A stretch of DNA of 64,000 nt from an uncultured Armatimonadota bacterium (GCA_903927025.1 CAIYLG010000014.1:62001-126000), one strand, 5' to 3'. Positions 33,443 to 42,069 are shown, numbered from the stretch's first letter. Numbers and translations are program-made. The notes: generated by a model not told the origin, from the sequence alone.

Positions 33443-33460
33443 GGCGAATAAGGAAAGAAA

Positions 33461-34057
33461 ATGGCACGAAAAGAGAAAGATACAGCACCGGCAGGTCCCG
33501 TTACCCTTCCGGCACCGCGACTAAAGGCAAAGTACAAGGCAGATGTGGTGCCTAAGCTCCTAGAGGAGTTCAAGTACAAGTCCGTGATGCAGGTCCCCAA
33601 GCTAGACAAGATTGTCATCAACATGGGCACCGGCAGCAAGGAAAAGAACGGCGACAAGAACCTTGAGAACTCGGTACGAGACATGACCCTCATTTCGGGT
33701 CAGAAGCCGATTGTCACCAAGGCTAAGAAAGCTATTTCGAACTTTAAACTTCGAGAAGGAATGGACGTTGGCTGCAAGGTAACCCTCCGCGGCAACCAGA
33801 TGTACCACTTCTTCGACAAGCTCGCCACCGTAGTTCTCCCCCGCATCCGAGACTTTCAGGGCCTTTCGCCCAAGTCATTTGACGGTCGCGGCAACTACGC
33901 GCTCGGTTTGAAAGAGCAGCTGGTTTTCCCTGAGATTCCATATGACACGTTCGACCGAATCCGCGGTATGGACATCATCATCTGCACAACGGCCAAAACT
34001 GATGAAGAGGCCAGAGTGTTCCTGAAGTCAATGGGTCTTCCACTTCGCGAGAAGTGA
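33461..34057 (+). CDS. rplE: 50S ribosomal protein L5
   Basis: The 198-residue protein has the L5 segments [38 protein letters not shown] and [23 protein letters not shown] 20-residue N-terminal extension ([19 protein letters not shown]) precedes the usual start. It binds 5S rRNA. It is the last ribosomal gene here and is followed by a strong terminator, whereas rpsN and rpsH normally come next. Confidence 0.96.
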   Translation: MARKEKDTAPAGPVTLPAPRLKAKYKADVVPKLLEEFKYKSVMQVPKLDKIVINMGTGSKEKNGDKNLENSVRDMTLISGQKPIVTKAKKAISNFKLREGMDVGCKVTLRGNQMYHFFDKLATVVLPRIRDFQGLSPKSFDGRGNYALGLKEQLVFPEIPYDTFDRIRGMDIIICTTAKTDEEARVFLKSMGLPLREK

Positions 34058-34080
34058 GGGCACACTCACTGTAAGGTCAA

Positions 34081-34117
34081 GGGCTCCGAGCATTCCGCTC
34101 GGGGCCCTTTTCTTTTT
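34081..34117 (+). terminator. Intrinsic terminator after rplE
   Basis: GGGC(t)CCGAGC pairs with GCTCGG(g)GCCC around a five-base loop and is followed by TTTTCTTTTT. It ends the ribosomal transcription unit. Confidence 0.88.
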
Positions 34118-34138
34118 GAAATTGGTGTCAAGTTCGGT

Positions 34139-34163
34139 CCGGCAGGTTTGCCGGTGCAATAAT
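34139..34163 (+). promoter_or_regulatory. Promoter with inverted repeat before the ABC-2 permease
   Basis: AATAAT (34158-34163), preceded by TGC as an extended -10, ends 7 bases before the ATG. A perfect inverted repeat CCGGCA-ggtt-TGCCGG (34139-34154) sits directly upstream in the spacer region and could be an operator. Confidence 0.45.
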
Positions 34164-34170
34164 TCATCCC

Positions 34171-34971
34171 ATGTATTGGACCCTTAGGAAGTGGAAGGCG
34201 GTGTTCTCCATCTACTTCCAAGATGGCATTGCCTACCGAGCAAGCGGTCTGATTTGGGTCACGATCGATCTGGCAACGGCTGTCACCATGCCGTTAGTTT
34301 GGGCACGTGCCAGTAAGTCGGGGCCGATTGGCGGATTTTCCACCAGCGACTTTATTCTGTATTACCTCTGCATGCTGTTTCTGGGCAGCTTTGTCACCAG
34401 CCACCTAATGTGGGAGCTGGCGATGGATATTAAGGAAGGGCAGTTTTCGACGATGCTGCTGCGTCCGATGAGTTTCTATCAGATCAACTTCTTTAGGAAT
34501 CTTGCCTGGCGGATGATTCGCCCGATGTTGTTCGCCCCGTTCTTCGTCCTGCTCCTCTACGCGTACCGAGCCGATCTGCAGCATGCGACCATTCACATTG
34601 GCTGGGAGTTTTGGGCGTCACTGGTCATGGGGCATCTCGTAAGCTTCTCATTTGTGATGATGATGTCGATGCTGGCGCTGTTCACTCAGGAAGTCAGCTC
34701 CATCTTCGAGCTTTACTACATCCCAATGCTGTTTCTGTCGGGGCAGCTCTTTCCAGTTTCCATTCTGCCGGAGTGGGGAGCGCGGCTTGCGAAGCTGTTC
34801 CCGTTCTACTTCACAACCGGTGCTCCCACTGAGATTCTCATTGGCCGTCTCCACGGCCCAGCCGTGATTCAGACCTTGGAAATGCAGGTCTTCTGGATCG
34901 CGTTGAGCTATGGCGTTTCCAGGCTGTTGTGGCGGACCGGCCTCAAACACTACTCCGGTGTGGGGATGTAG
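34171..34971 (+). CDS. ABC-2 family permease (DUF990/ABC2_membrane_6 type)
   Basis: The 266-residue protein has six predicted membrane helices. SIYFQDGIAYRASGLIW at the N-terminus, GQFSTMLLRPMSFYQINF in the first cytoplasmic loop, and FYFTTGAPTEILIGRL near the end fit the six-helix permeases annotated as ABC-2 family or DUF990. Such proteins usually come as two permeases with one ATPase, but here no partner is adjacent. Substrate is unknown. The start lies 7 bases after an AATAAT box. Confidence 0.75.
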   Translation: MYWTLRKWKAVFSIYFQDGIAYRASGLIWVTIDLATAVTMPLVWARASKSGPIGGFSTSDFILYYLCMLFLGSFVTSHLMWELAMDIKEGQFSTMLLRPMSFYQINFFRNLAWRMIRPMLFAPFFVLLLYAYRADLQHATIHIGWEFWASLVMGHLVSFSFVMMMSMLALFTQEVSSIFELYYIPMLFLSGQLFPVSILPEWGARLAKLFPFYFTTGAPTEILIGRLHGPAVIQTLEMQVFWIALSYGVSRLLWRTGLKHYSGVGM

Positions 34972-35002
34972 GTGCTCTCAGCCGGCTCTTGCTTTCAGCC
35001 GG

Positions 35003-35008
35003 TAGTCT
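35003..35008 (+). promoter_or_regulatory. Candidate -10 box (TAGTCT) for the SDR gene
   Basis: TAGTCT ends 6 bases before the ATG at 35015. Confidence 0.35.
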
Positions 35009-35014
35009 ATTAGA

Positions 35015-35758
35015 ATGCGTTCGAAGCGAGTTTTGGTCACTGGGAGTTCGCGAGGAATTGGAAGAAAGATTGCCGAGCGACTGGCGAAGGATGGCTGGTC
35101 AGTTGCGATCCACTACACATCAGCCGAATCTGAGGCCAAGTCAGTTCAAAAAGCGCTCGGTTCGGCATGTTCCGGTGTCTATAAAGCCGACCTTTCCGAC
35201 CGGAAGCAGGCTGCTCCATTGTTCCATGCCGCCCTGTCCGAGGGACCCATTCACGCCGTGGTCAACAACGCCGGCGTCTACCTGCCGCTGGACTTCCTGA
35301 AGTCTGGCGACGCGGCCTTCAGTGCCAATTTTCATAAGACGTTTGCAGTCAACTTTGACGCTCCCGTCGCCATCACCCGAGCTGCCTGCCGCCACTTTGT
35401 GGAGACCGGTGGGGGGAAGATTCTCAACGTCGCAAGCCGTGTGGGCTTCAAAGGAGAAGGAGGAGCGGCGCTCTATGCGGCATCCAAAGCTGCCGTCATC
35501 AATCTCACTCGCAGCCTTGCGGTTGAACTTGCCCCCAAGAACATCCAGCTTTTCGGGATTGCCCCCGGCTGGGTGGATACCGCAATGGTCAGAGAGGGAA
35601 TTCAGGATCGCCTCAACGAGATCAATGACTCAATTCCGCTCGGTCGAATGGCAAACGCGAATGACTGCGCGGCAACCGCCGCCTTCCTGCTCTCCGACGA
35701 TGCCTCGTATCTCAGCGGGGTTGTGATCGATATCAACGGCGCGAGCTACTTCCACTGA
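35015..35758 (+). CDS. Short-chain dehydrogenase/reductase, FabG-like
   Basis: The 247-residue oxidoreductase has the cofactor motif TGSSRGIGRKIA at residues 9-20, NNAGVY, a catalytic Ser in LNVASRVG and YAASKAA with catalytic Tyr and Lys, and the C-terminal LSGVVIDINGA. It looks like a 3-oxoacyl-ACP reductase homologue, but that name covers many SDRs with other substrates. It stands alone between the permease and the M16 pair, so the substrate cannot be inferred. Confidence 0.85.
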   Translation: MRSKRVLVTGSSRGIGRKIAERLAKDGWSVAIHYTSAESEAKSVQKALGSACSGVYKADLSDRKQAAPLFHAALSEGPIHAVVNNAGVYLPLDFLKSGDAAFSANFHKTFAVNFDAPVAITRAACRHFVETGGGKILNVASRVGFKGEGGAALYAASKAAVINLTRSLAVELAPKNIQLFGIAPGWVDTAMVREGIQDRLNEINDSIPLGRMANANDCAATAAFLLSDDASYLSGVVIDINGASYFH

Positions 35759-35820
35759 TTTGTTGGCGGTATGTCCGCCAACGATCAAGGGATTTCAGCG
35801 CGTCATACTAACTACCACGC

Positions 35821-36966
35821 ATGCTTGCTCTCATCGCCTGCTTCGCCGCTGTGCAGGTTCAAATTGATCAGCCGCCCCGCCTTCGAACAGTCTTCAGCAA
35901 CGGCGCTTCTGTGCTCGTTGAGAAGGCACCTGCGTCCAAGAGCCTGATCTTGGAACTGCTGATCTCCTCTCGAGGCACGGAGGAATCACCGGTGACAAAC
36001 GGACTTCGGCACCTTCTGGAGCACCTTTCCGCCCGCGGACCAAAAGGCGAGCTTGATGCCCAAGTCGAGACAGCCGGGGGCTTTCTGTCGGCGGACACTT
36101 TCCGCGACGCGATGCGATTTAAGCTTTCCCTCCCCCCCGGCCAACTTTCATTTGGGCTCAAAGTGATGGAGAAGCTGATGCAAATGCCTCAGGTGACGCC
36201 AGAGTCGATCAAATTGGAGGCAGATATCATCGCCCAAGAAGCGGCACTTGCTGAAGACCCAGCTCACCTATCGGCAGCCGCATGGACTCATGCTTTTGGC
36301 GATCAGGGCGCGGATGTGATCGGCAACGATGACGTCATGCGCAACGCCACGCCAGAAATGTTGAGCAAGCTTCACCATTCGGAATTCGTCGGGCCAAATC
36401 TTGCCCTCGTCGTTGTCGGCGATGTGGACTTAGATGCGACGACGACGGCCTGCAACGCCCTTCTAAGCCATGCTCCCGGAACGGTGCCGGTTGCAAAGCC
36501 CAGGCTTAAGCTGCAATTCGGGCGAACGTCCGCTCGTGCCGACAGCCAGGTTGTTGCCGTCGCCGCATCTGGATGGCGATCACCAGACACGGCCGCAAAA
36601 GTTGCCGCTGTGTTTGCCCTTTCAACCGTGGTCGAAGACAGCTTTGTGGTCTACACCCCCTCATCAGGGTACGGCCTGATCCAATTGGGAATGCCCAAGG
36701 ATGCGCCGAGCCTTGCCAGTGTGGTCGGCAAGGAGAACAAGTCCGAACTCTTTTTGCTGGGAAGGGAAGTGGCTCGGCAGTGGGTCCGCTCGACGCTGCG
36801 CACACCCTCTGAGGTTGCCGACAGCCGCGGGCTCTTGTTGGTTCAGCAGGTAGACCTCAAGCCCGAAACGCTTCTGGAGAACCTGGACACAATGTCATTT
36901 CAGAGATTCAAAGAGGCACTGGAAGAGTTTCTTTCCGAGAAGACCATCACGGTGGTTGGGAAATGA
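35821..36966 (+). CDS. Exported M16 metallopeptidase-like protein with zinc motif
   Basis: The 381-residue protein starts with a short signal-like segment (MLALIACFAAVQV). The inverted zinc motif HLLEH is at about residues 64-68 (NGLRHLLEHLSARG), and a glutamate about 75 residues later (KLEADIIAQEAAL) fits the third ligand. It therefore looks catalytically competent. M16 enzymes fold as two homologous halves and often act as heterodimers with an inactive partner. Here the partner is probably the next gene, with which it overlaps by four bases. It likely degrades small peptides in the periplasm. Confidence 0.8.
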   Translation: MLALIACFAAVQVQIDQPPRLRTVFSNGASVLVEKAPASKSLILELLISSRGTEESPVTNGLRHLLEHLSARGPKGELDAQVETAGGFLSADTFRDAMRFKLSLPPGQLSFGLKVMEKLMQMPQVTPESIKLEADIIAQEAALAEDPAHLSAAAWTHAFGDQGADVIGNDDVMRNATPEMLSKLHHSEFVGPNLALVVVGDVDLDATTTACNALLSHAPGTVPVAKPRLKLQFGRTSARADSQVVAVAASGWRSPDTAAKVAAVFALSTVVEDSFVVYTPSSGYGLIQLGMPKDAPSLASVVGKENKSELFLLGREVARQWVRSTLRTPSEVADSRGLLLVQQVDLKPETLLENLDTMSFQRFKEALEEFLSEKTITVVGK

Positions 36967-38144
36967 TTCCACTCTTGGCTGCGTTTGCGTTTCGGTTTGA
37001 GCAGACCATCGTTGAACTGCCCAAGCCGGATGCGCGAGCCATCAGCATTCAGGCGATCTTGAAAGTGCCGGATTTGGGTTCCAAGGACTTTGCCAAGCTC
37101 CAAATCATCGCTCGAACCATTCCCAAGCAGACTCAGCCGTTTCCGCGCAGGGAAATGATGATGATCACGGATGGCGCTCCTGTAAAGTGCCAGATCACTC
37201 CAGACCGAATTCGAGTGGTGGTAAACGTCGCGCCCGGGAAGCTTAAGGCGGGTATCAGCCTGCTTTACGCACTGATGAATGAGGCGACTCTGACCCAAGA
37301 TAACTTGGATGCCTCTGAGCTTCAGGTTCAAAGAGTGGATTATTGGTCGGCGGCCCTCAACCCTGTGCTGGTTCCGCGAGTCAAGTTGGGCGCTGAGGAA
37401 GCTCAAGTGCTCTATCACAAGGTCTTTCAGATTCAATTGGCTACCATCGCTGTGGGCGGTGCGTTTCGCTCTGGAGAGGCTGAGGCGCTTCTCACTGCCA
37501 AAGAAGCCCCAGCACCGGCGCCCAAATTGCCGCAGCGGGGAGTCATCGACCGCTCTGTCCTTCCGGTAAGAACCGAGGGGCCGGGGTCGGTGAGCACGAT
37601 TGATCTGGTGGGTCCGCCCATCGTGGTCAACGACGTCGCGATTCCCCAAAAGCTGTTGGCTCTCTACGCCCTCGGGGTCGGCAAGGAGGGAAGTCTCTTT
37701 CGGATTGTCCGCCAAAAGCATGCGTGGAGTTACCGTCAGGAGGCGATTCTCTCTCCGACAAAGGATGGGTGGGTGCCCCGGCTGGTGATTGCAAGTATTC
37801 CGTTTACCGATGCGACTCGGGTCAAGACGATTCAGTCTGAGCTGCTCGAAGACGTTTCGCACTGGGATGAGAAGACTCGACTCCGTGCGCTGGGGATGGC
37901 GGAGGCGGTCATGCTGCGCGGCGTCCGTCAAGATCCGGTGTACGTGTATGGCGCCCATCCGGCGGACAACTCGCTAGAAGATGAAACGTACCTCGCCGCC
38001 TATTGGCCAGTCAAAGCCGGTCGCCCCTGGGACCAGGCCTCGTTATTGGAGTCCATGCGCAAGGTCACACTCGCGGACCTCAAAGAACAAGCCGAATCGA
38101 TCGTTGGTTCAGCGATCCCAAGGGTTTTGCAGGGCCAAGGCTAG
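36963..38144 (+). CDS. M16-like protein lacking the zinc motif
   Basis: This 393-residue protein has an N-terminal hydrophobic segment (MIPLLAAFAF). Its M16 fold is suggested by GISLLYALMNEATLTQDNLD and by GSLFRIVRQKHAWSYRQEA, which resembles the second-half Arg/Tyr motif of the family. No HXXEH is present. This is the pattern of the non-catalytic subunit in heterodimeric M16 proteases, where the active-site residues are split between two chains. Overlap with the upstream gene supports 1:1 production. Confidence 0.7.
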   Translation: MIPLLAAFAFRFEQTIVELPKPDARAISIQAILKVPDLGSKDFAKLQIIARTIPKQTQPFPRREMMMITDGAPVKCQITPDRIRVVVNVAPGKLKAGISLLYALMNEATLTQDNLDASELQVQRVDYWSAALNPVLVPRVKLGAEEAQVLYHKVFQIQLATIAVGGAFRSGEAEALLTAKEAPAPAPKLPQRGVIDRSVLPVRTEGPGSVSTIDLVGPPIVVNDVAIPQKLLALYALGVGKEGSLFRIVRQKHAWSYRQEAILSPTKDGWVPRLVIASIPFTDATRVKTIQSELLEDVSHWDEKTRLRALGMAEAVMLRGVRQDPVYVYGAHPADNSLEDETYLAAYWPVKAGRPWDQASLLESMRKVTLADLKEQAESIVGSAIPRVLQGQG

Positions 38145-38353
38145 AGAAGGTTGTTGCGTGCCCCAAGGGGGCAGATTCTGCACATCCCTGGGACTGCGGT
38201 GCGCCATCGAGACCCTACCGCAAGGCGGTTTGTTTTCCGGGAATGTGGAGGGACGTACGGTTGATGTCGCGCGACCCGCATGGGACGGTGTTTCCGGGTT
38301 TCCGGAGAAACAGCGCCGTTGGCGATGGACAGCCGGGTTGGTCGCCGTTACCA
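38145..38353. other. Intergenic, no gene seen
   Basis: About 210 bases between the M16 pair and the terminators. Overlapping plus-strand frames continue from the preceding gene's other frames but have no recognisable motif. No feature is supported. Confidence 0.4.
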
Positions 38354-38379
38354 GGATAAGCCGCCGGAGCGGCTTATCC
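38354..38379. terminator. Perfect hairpin, terminator-like
   Basis: GGATAAGCCGC pairs perfectly with GCGGCTTATCC around a four-base loop. There is little T run. It lies between two convergent units. Confidence 0.6.
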
Positions 38380-38385
38380 TTCGCT

Positions 38386-38418
38386 TAGCCGAAACTACCC
38401 CTTTGGGGTGATCGGCTA
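38386..38418. terminator. Second convergent hairpin
   Basis: TAGCCGA pairs with TCGGCTA and encloses ACCCC-TTT-GGGGT. It overlaps the stop codon of the nuclease gene and may serve both strands. Confidence 0.5.
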
Positions 38419-39180
38419 GGCTTCCGGGAAGTCTGGATCCTGCTTGCACAGGGTGAGGAAGTCGCAGTAATCACACATGGGCTTTCTCACGGCTTTCCGC
38501 TGATCGAAGTCTTCGGTGAGGATCATGCGAGCCAGGGTGGTGATGTCTCGCTCAAAGGTTTCGAGCTCTTCGCCGGCAAGCGAGTGTGCGGCGGTGGTTC
38601 CAGTGCGCAGGGCGAGGATTCTTGCTCTGGTCGGGCGTCCGGGATACTTCTTGGAGAGGAGAAGCTGATAGCAGCACATGGCGATATCGGCGGCGACGTC
38701 CTCCTCTGTTACTGCGGTGCGACCTGACTTGTAGTCAACAACTTCGAGAGTCCCGTCTTCATATTCGTCCACACGGTCGATTCGGCCGATGAGCACGAAG
38801 TCTCCAAAGTCGTGGCGCAGCTGGCGTTCGACGAACAGAGTTTTCGCTTCCACCGGCTTTTCCTGAGCCTCTGCAACATAGCGCTCAAGGATTTCCTTCC
38901 CTTCGCCGTACGCTTCCGCCATCTCTTCCGCGGAACTGAAGCCAGCGTCGATCCAGCTTTCATCGTATGCCGCGAGGACTTCGGATGTCGTCGTGACCCC
39001 AGAGTCTCCGCTATCATGAAAGCGCTGAAGAACTCGGTGCAGGGTGCTGCCAAAGCTGTAGTAAGACTTTGCCCGCAGGAGCCACTTGGCACGGTCATCC
39101 AAGTAGGTGAATCGGTACTTCACCGGACAGGCCAGGTAAGTCGTGATCTTGCTAGGGCTGATGGACGGCTTTCTCGGCAC
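38416..39180 (-). CDS. PD-(D/E)XK nuclease with Fe-S cysteines (RecB/Cas4-like)
   Basis: From GTG 39180 the protein has 254 residues. It starts PRKPSISPSKITTYLACPVKY, the hallmark of RecB/AddB-type nucleases. The catalytic core is LIGRIDRVDEYEDG followed by LEVVDYKSGR (D...DYK), and Gln-Tyr-like motif CCYQLLLSKKY follows. Cys18 and Cys236, Cys239 and Cys245 (CDYCDFLTLC) have the spacing of a 4Fe-4S cluster as in AddB and Cas4. No CRISPR or helicase gene is adjacent. GTG was chosen because the longer frame to 39339 overlaps the divergent mqnD leader. Confidence 0.82.
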   Translation of the reverse strand: MPRKPSISPSKITTYLACPVKYRFTYLDDRAKWLLRAKSYYSFGSTLHRVLQRFHDSGDSGVTTTSEVLAAYDESWIDAGFSSAEEMAEAYGEGKEILERYVAEAQEKPVEAKTLFVERQLRHDFGDFVLIGRIDRVDEYEDGTLEVVDYKSGRTAVTEEDVAADIAMCCYQLLLSKKYPGRPTRARILALRTGTTAAHSLAGEELETFERDITTLARMILTEDFDQRKAVRKPMCDYCDFLTLCKQDPDFPEA

Positions 39181-39313
39181 GTGACTAGTTTGGCGCAATC
39201 GACTACGAGATAGAGTGAGTGAATCAAGTGAGAGCTGATGTGACCAGCGCTTTCTGCACTGGCAATTTCCCTCGGAAAATACCGTCGGGTGAACTTTCAC
39301 TAGAAATTGAAAG

Positions 39314-39319
39314 TAAACT
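39314..39319 (+). promoter_or_regulatory. Candidate -10 box (TAAACT) for mqnD
   Basis: TAAACT ends 7 bases before GTG 39327 and supports that codon as the start. Confidence 0.5.
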
Positions 39320-39326
39320 GATTTCC

Positions 39327-40187
39327 GTGAGTACAGCATCTACCTCAAAGATTCGCCTGGGCCATTCTCCAGACTCTGACGACGCCTTTATGTTCTGGGG
39401 ACTAGCAAGCGGAGAGGTGGACACCCACTACGAATTTGAGCATATCCTGAGGGATATCCAGACGCTGAACGAGTGGGCGTTTGAAGGCCGGCTTGAATCT
39501 ACAGCCGTCTCAGTTCACGCTTTTGCCTATGTAGCAGACAAATACGCGATGCTTCGGCATGGCGGTTCGTTTGGCGATGACTACGGACCCATGATTGTGT
39601 CCAAGAAGGACTTGACGCTTGAAGAGCTCAAGGACACCGTCATTGCCATTCCTGGACTACAGACTTCCGCTTTCCTTGCACTAAACCTATTCTTTGCGGA
39701 CAAGTTCGGTCCCGATGTGAAGCCCAAGTTTGAAGTCGTCAATTTCGATGACATCATTCCCGCCGTTCAAGAAGACAAGTATGTTGCCGGGCTTATCATT
39801 CATGAAGGCCAACTGACCTACGAGCGAGACGGCTTGAAGCTGATCGCGGACATGGGCGTATGGTGGAAAGCGCTTACCGGTCTTCCTCTCCCGCTAGGAG
39901 TCAACCTCGTCCGGAAGGATCTCGGCCCAGAGGCTGTGACTGAAATTAGCCGATGCATGCGAGAATCCATTTCCGCCGGTCTCACCCACCGCGAGAAGGC
40001 TCTGGATTACGCGCTTCAGTTTGCGAGAGGGATGGACGTTCCCACTAGCGATGAGTTTGTTGGCATGTACGTCAACGAGCGAACGCTCGATATGGGAGAT
40101 GAGGGTGTGGCCAGTATCCGGCTGTTCCTCAAGCGGGGAAGCGAGATCGGTCTCGTTCCAGCTCTCGAAGTCGAAGTAGTCGATTGA
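39327..40187 (+). CDS. mqnD: 1,4-dihydroxy-6-naphthoate synthase (futalosine pathway)
   Basis: From GTG 39327 the protein has 286 residues. It has the type II periplasmic-binding fold used by MqnD, with KIRLGHSPDSDDAFMFWGL near the N-terminus, ILRDIQTLNEWAFEG, SVHAFAYVADKYAMLRHGGS and AGLIIHEGQLTYERDG. MqnD converts cyclic de-hypoxanthine futalosine to 1,4-dihydroxy-6-naphthoate in menaquinone synthesis. The other mqn genes are not in the window. The longer frame from 39219 has no family match; GTG 39327 gives the normal N-terminus and is 8 bases after a TAAACT box. Confidence 0.88.
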   Translation: MSTASTSKIRLGHSPDSDDAFMFWGLASGEVDTHYEFEHILRDIQTLNEWAFEGRLESTAVSVHAFAYVADKYAMLRHGGSFGDDYGPMIVSKKDLTLEELKDTVIAIPGLQTSAFLALNLFFADKFGPDVKPKFEVVNFDDIIPAVQEDKYVAGLIIHEGQLTYERDGLKLIADMGVWWKALTGLPLPLGVNLVRKDLGPEAVTEISRCMRESISAGLTHREKALDYALQFARGMDVPTSDEFVGMYVNERTLDMGDEGVASIRLFLKRGSEIGLVPALEVEVVD

Positions 40188-40192
40188 TCTGC

Positions 40193-40209
40193 TGGCCCGT
40201 TAAGGGCCA
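40193..40209. terminator. Short hairpin between mqnD and the M56 gene
   Basis: TGGCCC-gttaa-GGGCCA lies between the convergent stops at 40187 and 40216. It lacks a T run. Confidence 0.45.
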
Positions 40210-40215
40210 ACTGAT

Positions 40216-42069
40216 TTACTTCGCGGCGGTATTTGGATAGAGGTGGAGTCCCTTCAGCTTCACCCATTCGTAGTCCCGTACTTCCAATTCATATCGGCTG
40301 ATGGAGTCTGGATCGGCAAAGCAAGTTGCAGTGATCAAGGGCCGTCTCAGTTTTCGAAGTTTGTAGCCCCAGCCGTCGTCGGAGACGAGAAGGGTAGGAA
40401 GCTTTCCGTCTTTGTCGTAAGCAGCCAACCGCCACTCCTTGCCCATTGCTGACTGTGGCAATTCAAAACTCAGTTCGCCAATTGGTACAACCTCATCTTT
40501 CTCCACTAATGTGCCCTTGGCGTCCGTATGTCCGGATTTTTGATGGGTCTGCCTTGTTGTGACCTTCAGACGGAAATTGCCCTTACCGGATTCGTACTCT
40601 GCAACCTTGTGAAACGGTCCGACTCCGAGCGGCACTTCCAGGTCAGCTTTCTGAAAGCGCTGTGGCATTTCGAATTGGTAGATGCAGTTAAGTGCATTGG
40701 GAGAACCTCCACTCGACCCACCGTTGGAGAGTCGGCCTGCAAGCTTGGCGGGTCGAAACATTGGGTTGGGTCTAAGGGTAGTGGTGATATTGTCCGGCAT
40801 CCCCATGTAGTTGAAGCAAACTGCCACCCGGTTTTTGCCGTTATAGAACTGAGCATTTCCAGGACTGCCTCCCCCGTACGTGGATCCGTGAGCCTTGGGG
40901 GAGTCGTGGCTCGGTGATCCATCCGGGTTCCAAACTGGGAGATCGCTTGCTGATCCAGGCCCTATAAAGAGAACCTTAACCTTAACGCCGTTGCTAAAGC
41001 TTGCTGTGTAGGTTCCGGGAGTGCTTGTGTCCTCTTCTGCCGACGTAGGTGTCGAGTGAAGCTTCAAAAGAGAGGTTGTTGGGGTGCAGACTGCCAAAGT
41101 AATGCCTATCGTGCAGAAGCAGAACCCGATGCCGGCTGCGACCTTCCGGCTGGAGTGGGTGCGATTTCGGTTTGGTGCGAGGATGTTTTTCATGCGGTCT
41201 GAGATTCCTTGGCGGCGGGCCATGCCGACAGCTGCGGCGTTTGAAGTGTCGAGGATTGAGGCGAACGAGAGAAGTTCGGAGGCATAGGCGCTCGCTGTGA
41301 ATCCAGCGGCGAGTACGGCGTTATCGGCACACTCTTCCGCAGTTGCCCTTAGCTTTGCAGTGAGCAGCCATGCGGCAGGGTTGAACCACTGCAGGGCAGT
41401 GAGCGCGACCCCGGCCGTCTGCCAGATCCAATCTTGACGCTCCAGGTGGGACCACTCGTGAAGGAGGACTGCCTCCAGTCGAGGGGTGGGCCACGATTCG
41501 ACATCAGCCGGCAGCACGACGACGGGGCGAACAAATCCCAATGCGATCGGGACTCGCAGCTCCGTCGCGCTTGTCTTAAGCGTGATACGAGAACCATAGT
41601 AGGGCTCGGATAATCGGCAAATTCGCCTAACACTGGCAAGTGAAATTAGCCACCGAATCACGTAGAACCCAACACCTAAGAAGTAGGCCAAGCAGAGGAT
41701 CCTAAAGTAGTTTGGGCCGTACTGAGGCGTTAATCGCAATGGTTCCGATGCCTCTTTCAGAGGTGCACCACCGACGAATTCGGTATTGGGATTCACTGAC
41801 GCGGGATTGAGCGAACTTCTCGACGCATTCCAAATCTGAACCCTGTTGGCGGCTGGGGTTGACGTGGCAGGCAAGACTGGCAATGAGATTCGTTGACCTG
41901 CGGCCAGCAAAAACCCACTTAGGAGGCAGGTCGCCAGCGAACAGCGCCAGAGCAGGTTGTGGGTGGAGGCAGGCGCTTTGCGCAGAGCCCAGCAAATGAG
42001 TGCAGTTGTTGACGAGACCACCGCGGTTCGAACCGTCCAGCCAAGCAAGAAGCCAAAGAGCGGTGTCAT
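40216..42069 (-). CDS. BlaR1-like M56 membrane metalloprotease with novel C-terminal domain
   Basis: The 617-residue protein has membrane helices near residues 8-28, 40-57, 120-145 and 310-328. The M56 zinc motif HEWSH is at residues 204-208 (VLLHEWSHLERQDW), and EECADNAV at 245-252 gives the third ligand. In BlaR1 and MecR1 the C-terminal domain is a penicillin-binding sensor; here residues 353-617 are instead a beta-rich domain (TYTASFSNGVKVKV, VWNPDGSPS, RPAKLAGRLSNGG, KEWRLAAYDKDGK, LEVRDYEWVKLKG) without the SXXK motif of beta-lactam sensors. The same domain occurs in the next two genes. It overlaps blaI by four bases. Confidence 0.85.
   Translation of the reverse strand: MTPLFGFLLGWTVRTAVVSSTTALICWALRKAPASTHNLLWRCSLATCLLSGFLLAAGQRISLPVLPATSTPAANRVQIWNASRSSLNPASVNPNTEFVGGAPLKEASEPLRLTPQYGPNYFRILCLAYFLGVGFYVIRWLISLASVRRICRLSEPYYGSRITLKTSATELRVPIALGFVRPVVVLPADVESWPTPRLEAVLLHEWSHLERQDWIWQTAGVALTALQWFNPAAWLLTAKLRATAEECADNAVLAAGFTASAYASELLSFASILDTSNAAAVGMARRQGISDRMKNILAPNRNRTHSSRKVAAGIGFCFCTIGITLAVCTPTTSLLKLHSTPTSAEEDTSTPGTYTASFSNGVKVKVLFIGPGSASDLPVWNPDGSPSHDSPKAHGSTYGGGSPGNAQFYNGKNRVAVCFNYMGMPDNITTTLRPNPMFRPAKLAGRLSNGGSSGGSPNALNCIYQFEMPQRFQKADLEVPLGVGPFHKVAEYESGKGNFRLKVTTRQTHQKSGHTDAKGTLVEKDEVVPIGELSFELPQSAMGKEWRLAAYDKDGKLPTLLVSDDGWGYKLRKLRRPLITATCFADPDSISRYELEVRDYEWVKLKGLHLYPNTAAK

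Noticed and set aside
38144-38388. Overlapping plus-strand frames after the M16 pair
   Set aside because: They continue alternative frames of the preceding gene into a terminator region and show no motif.
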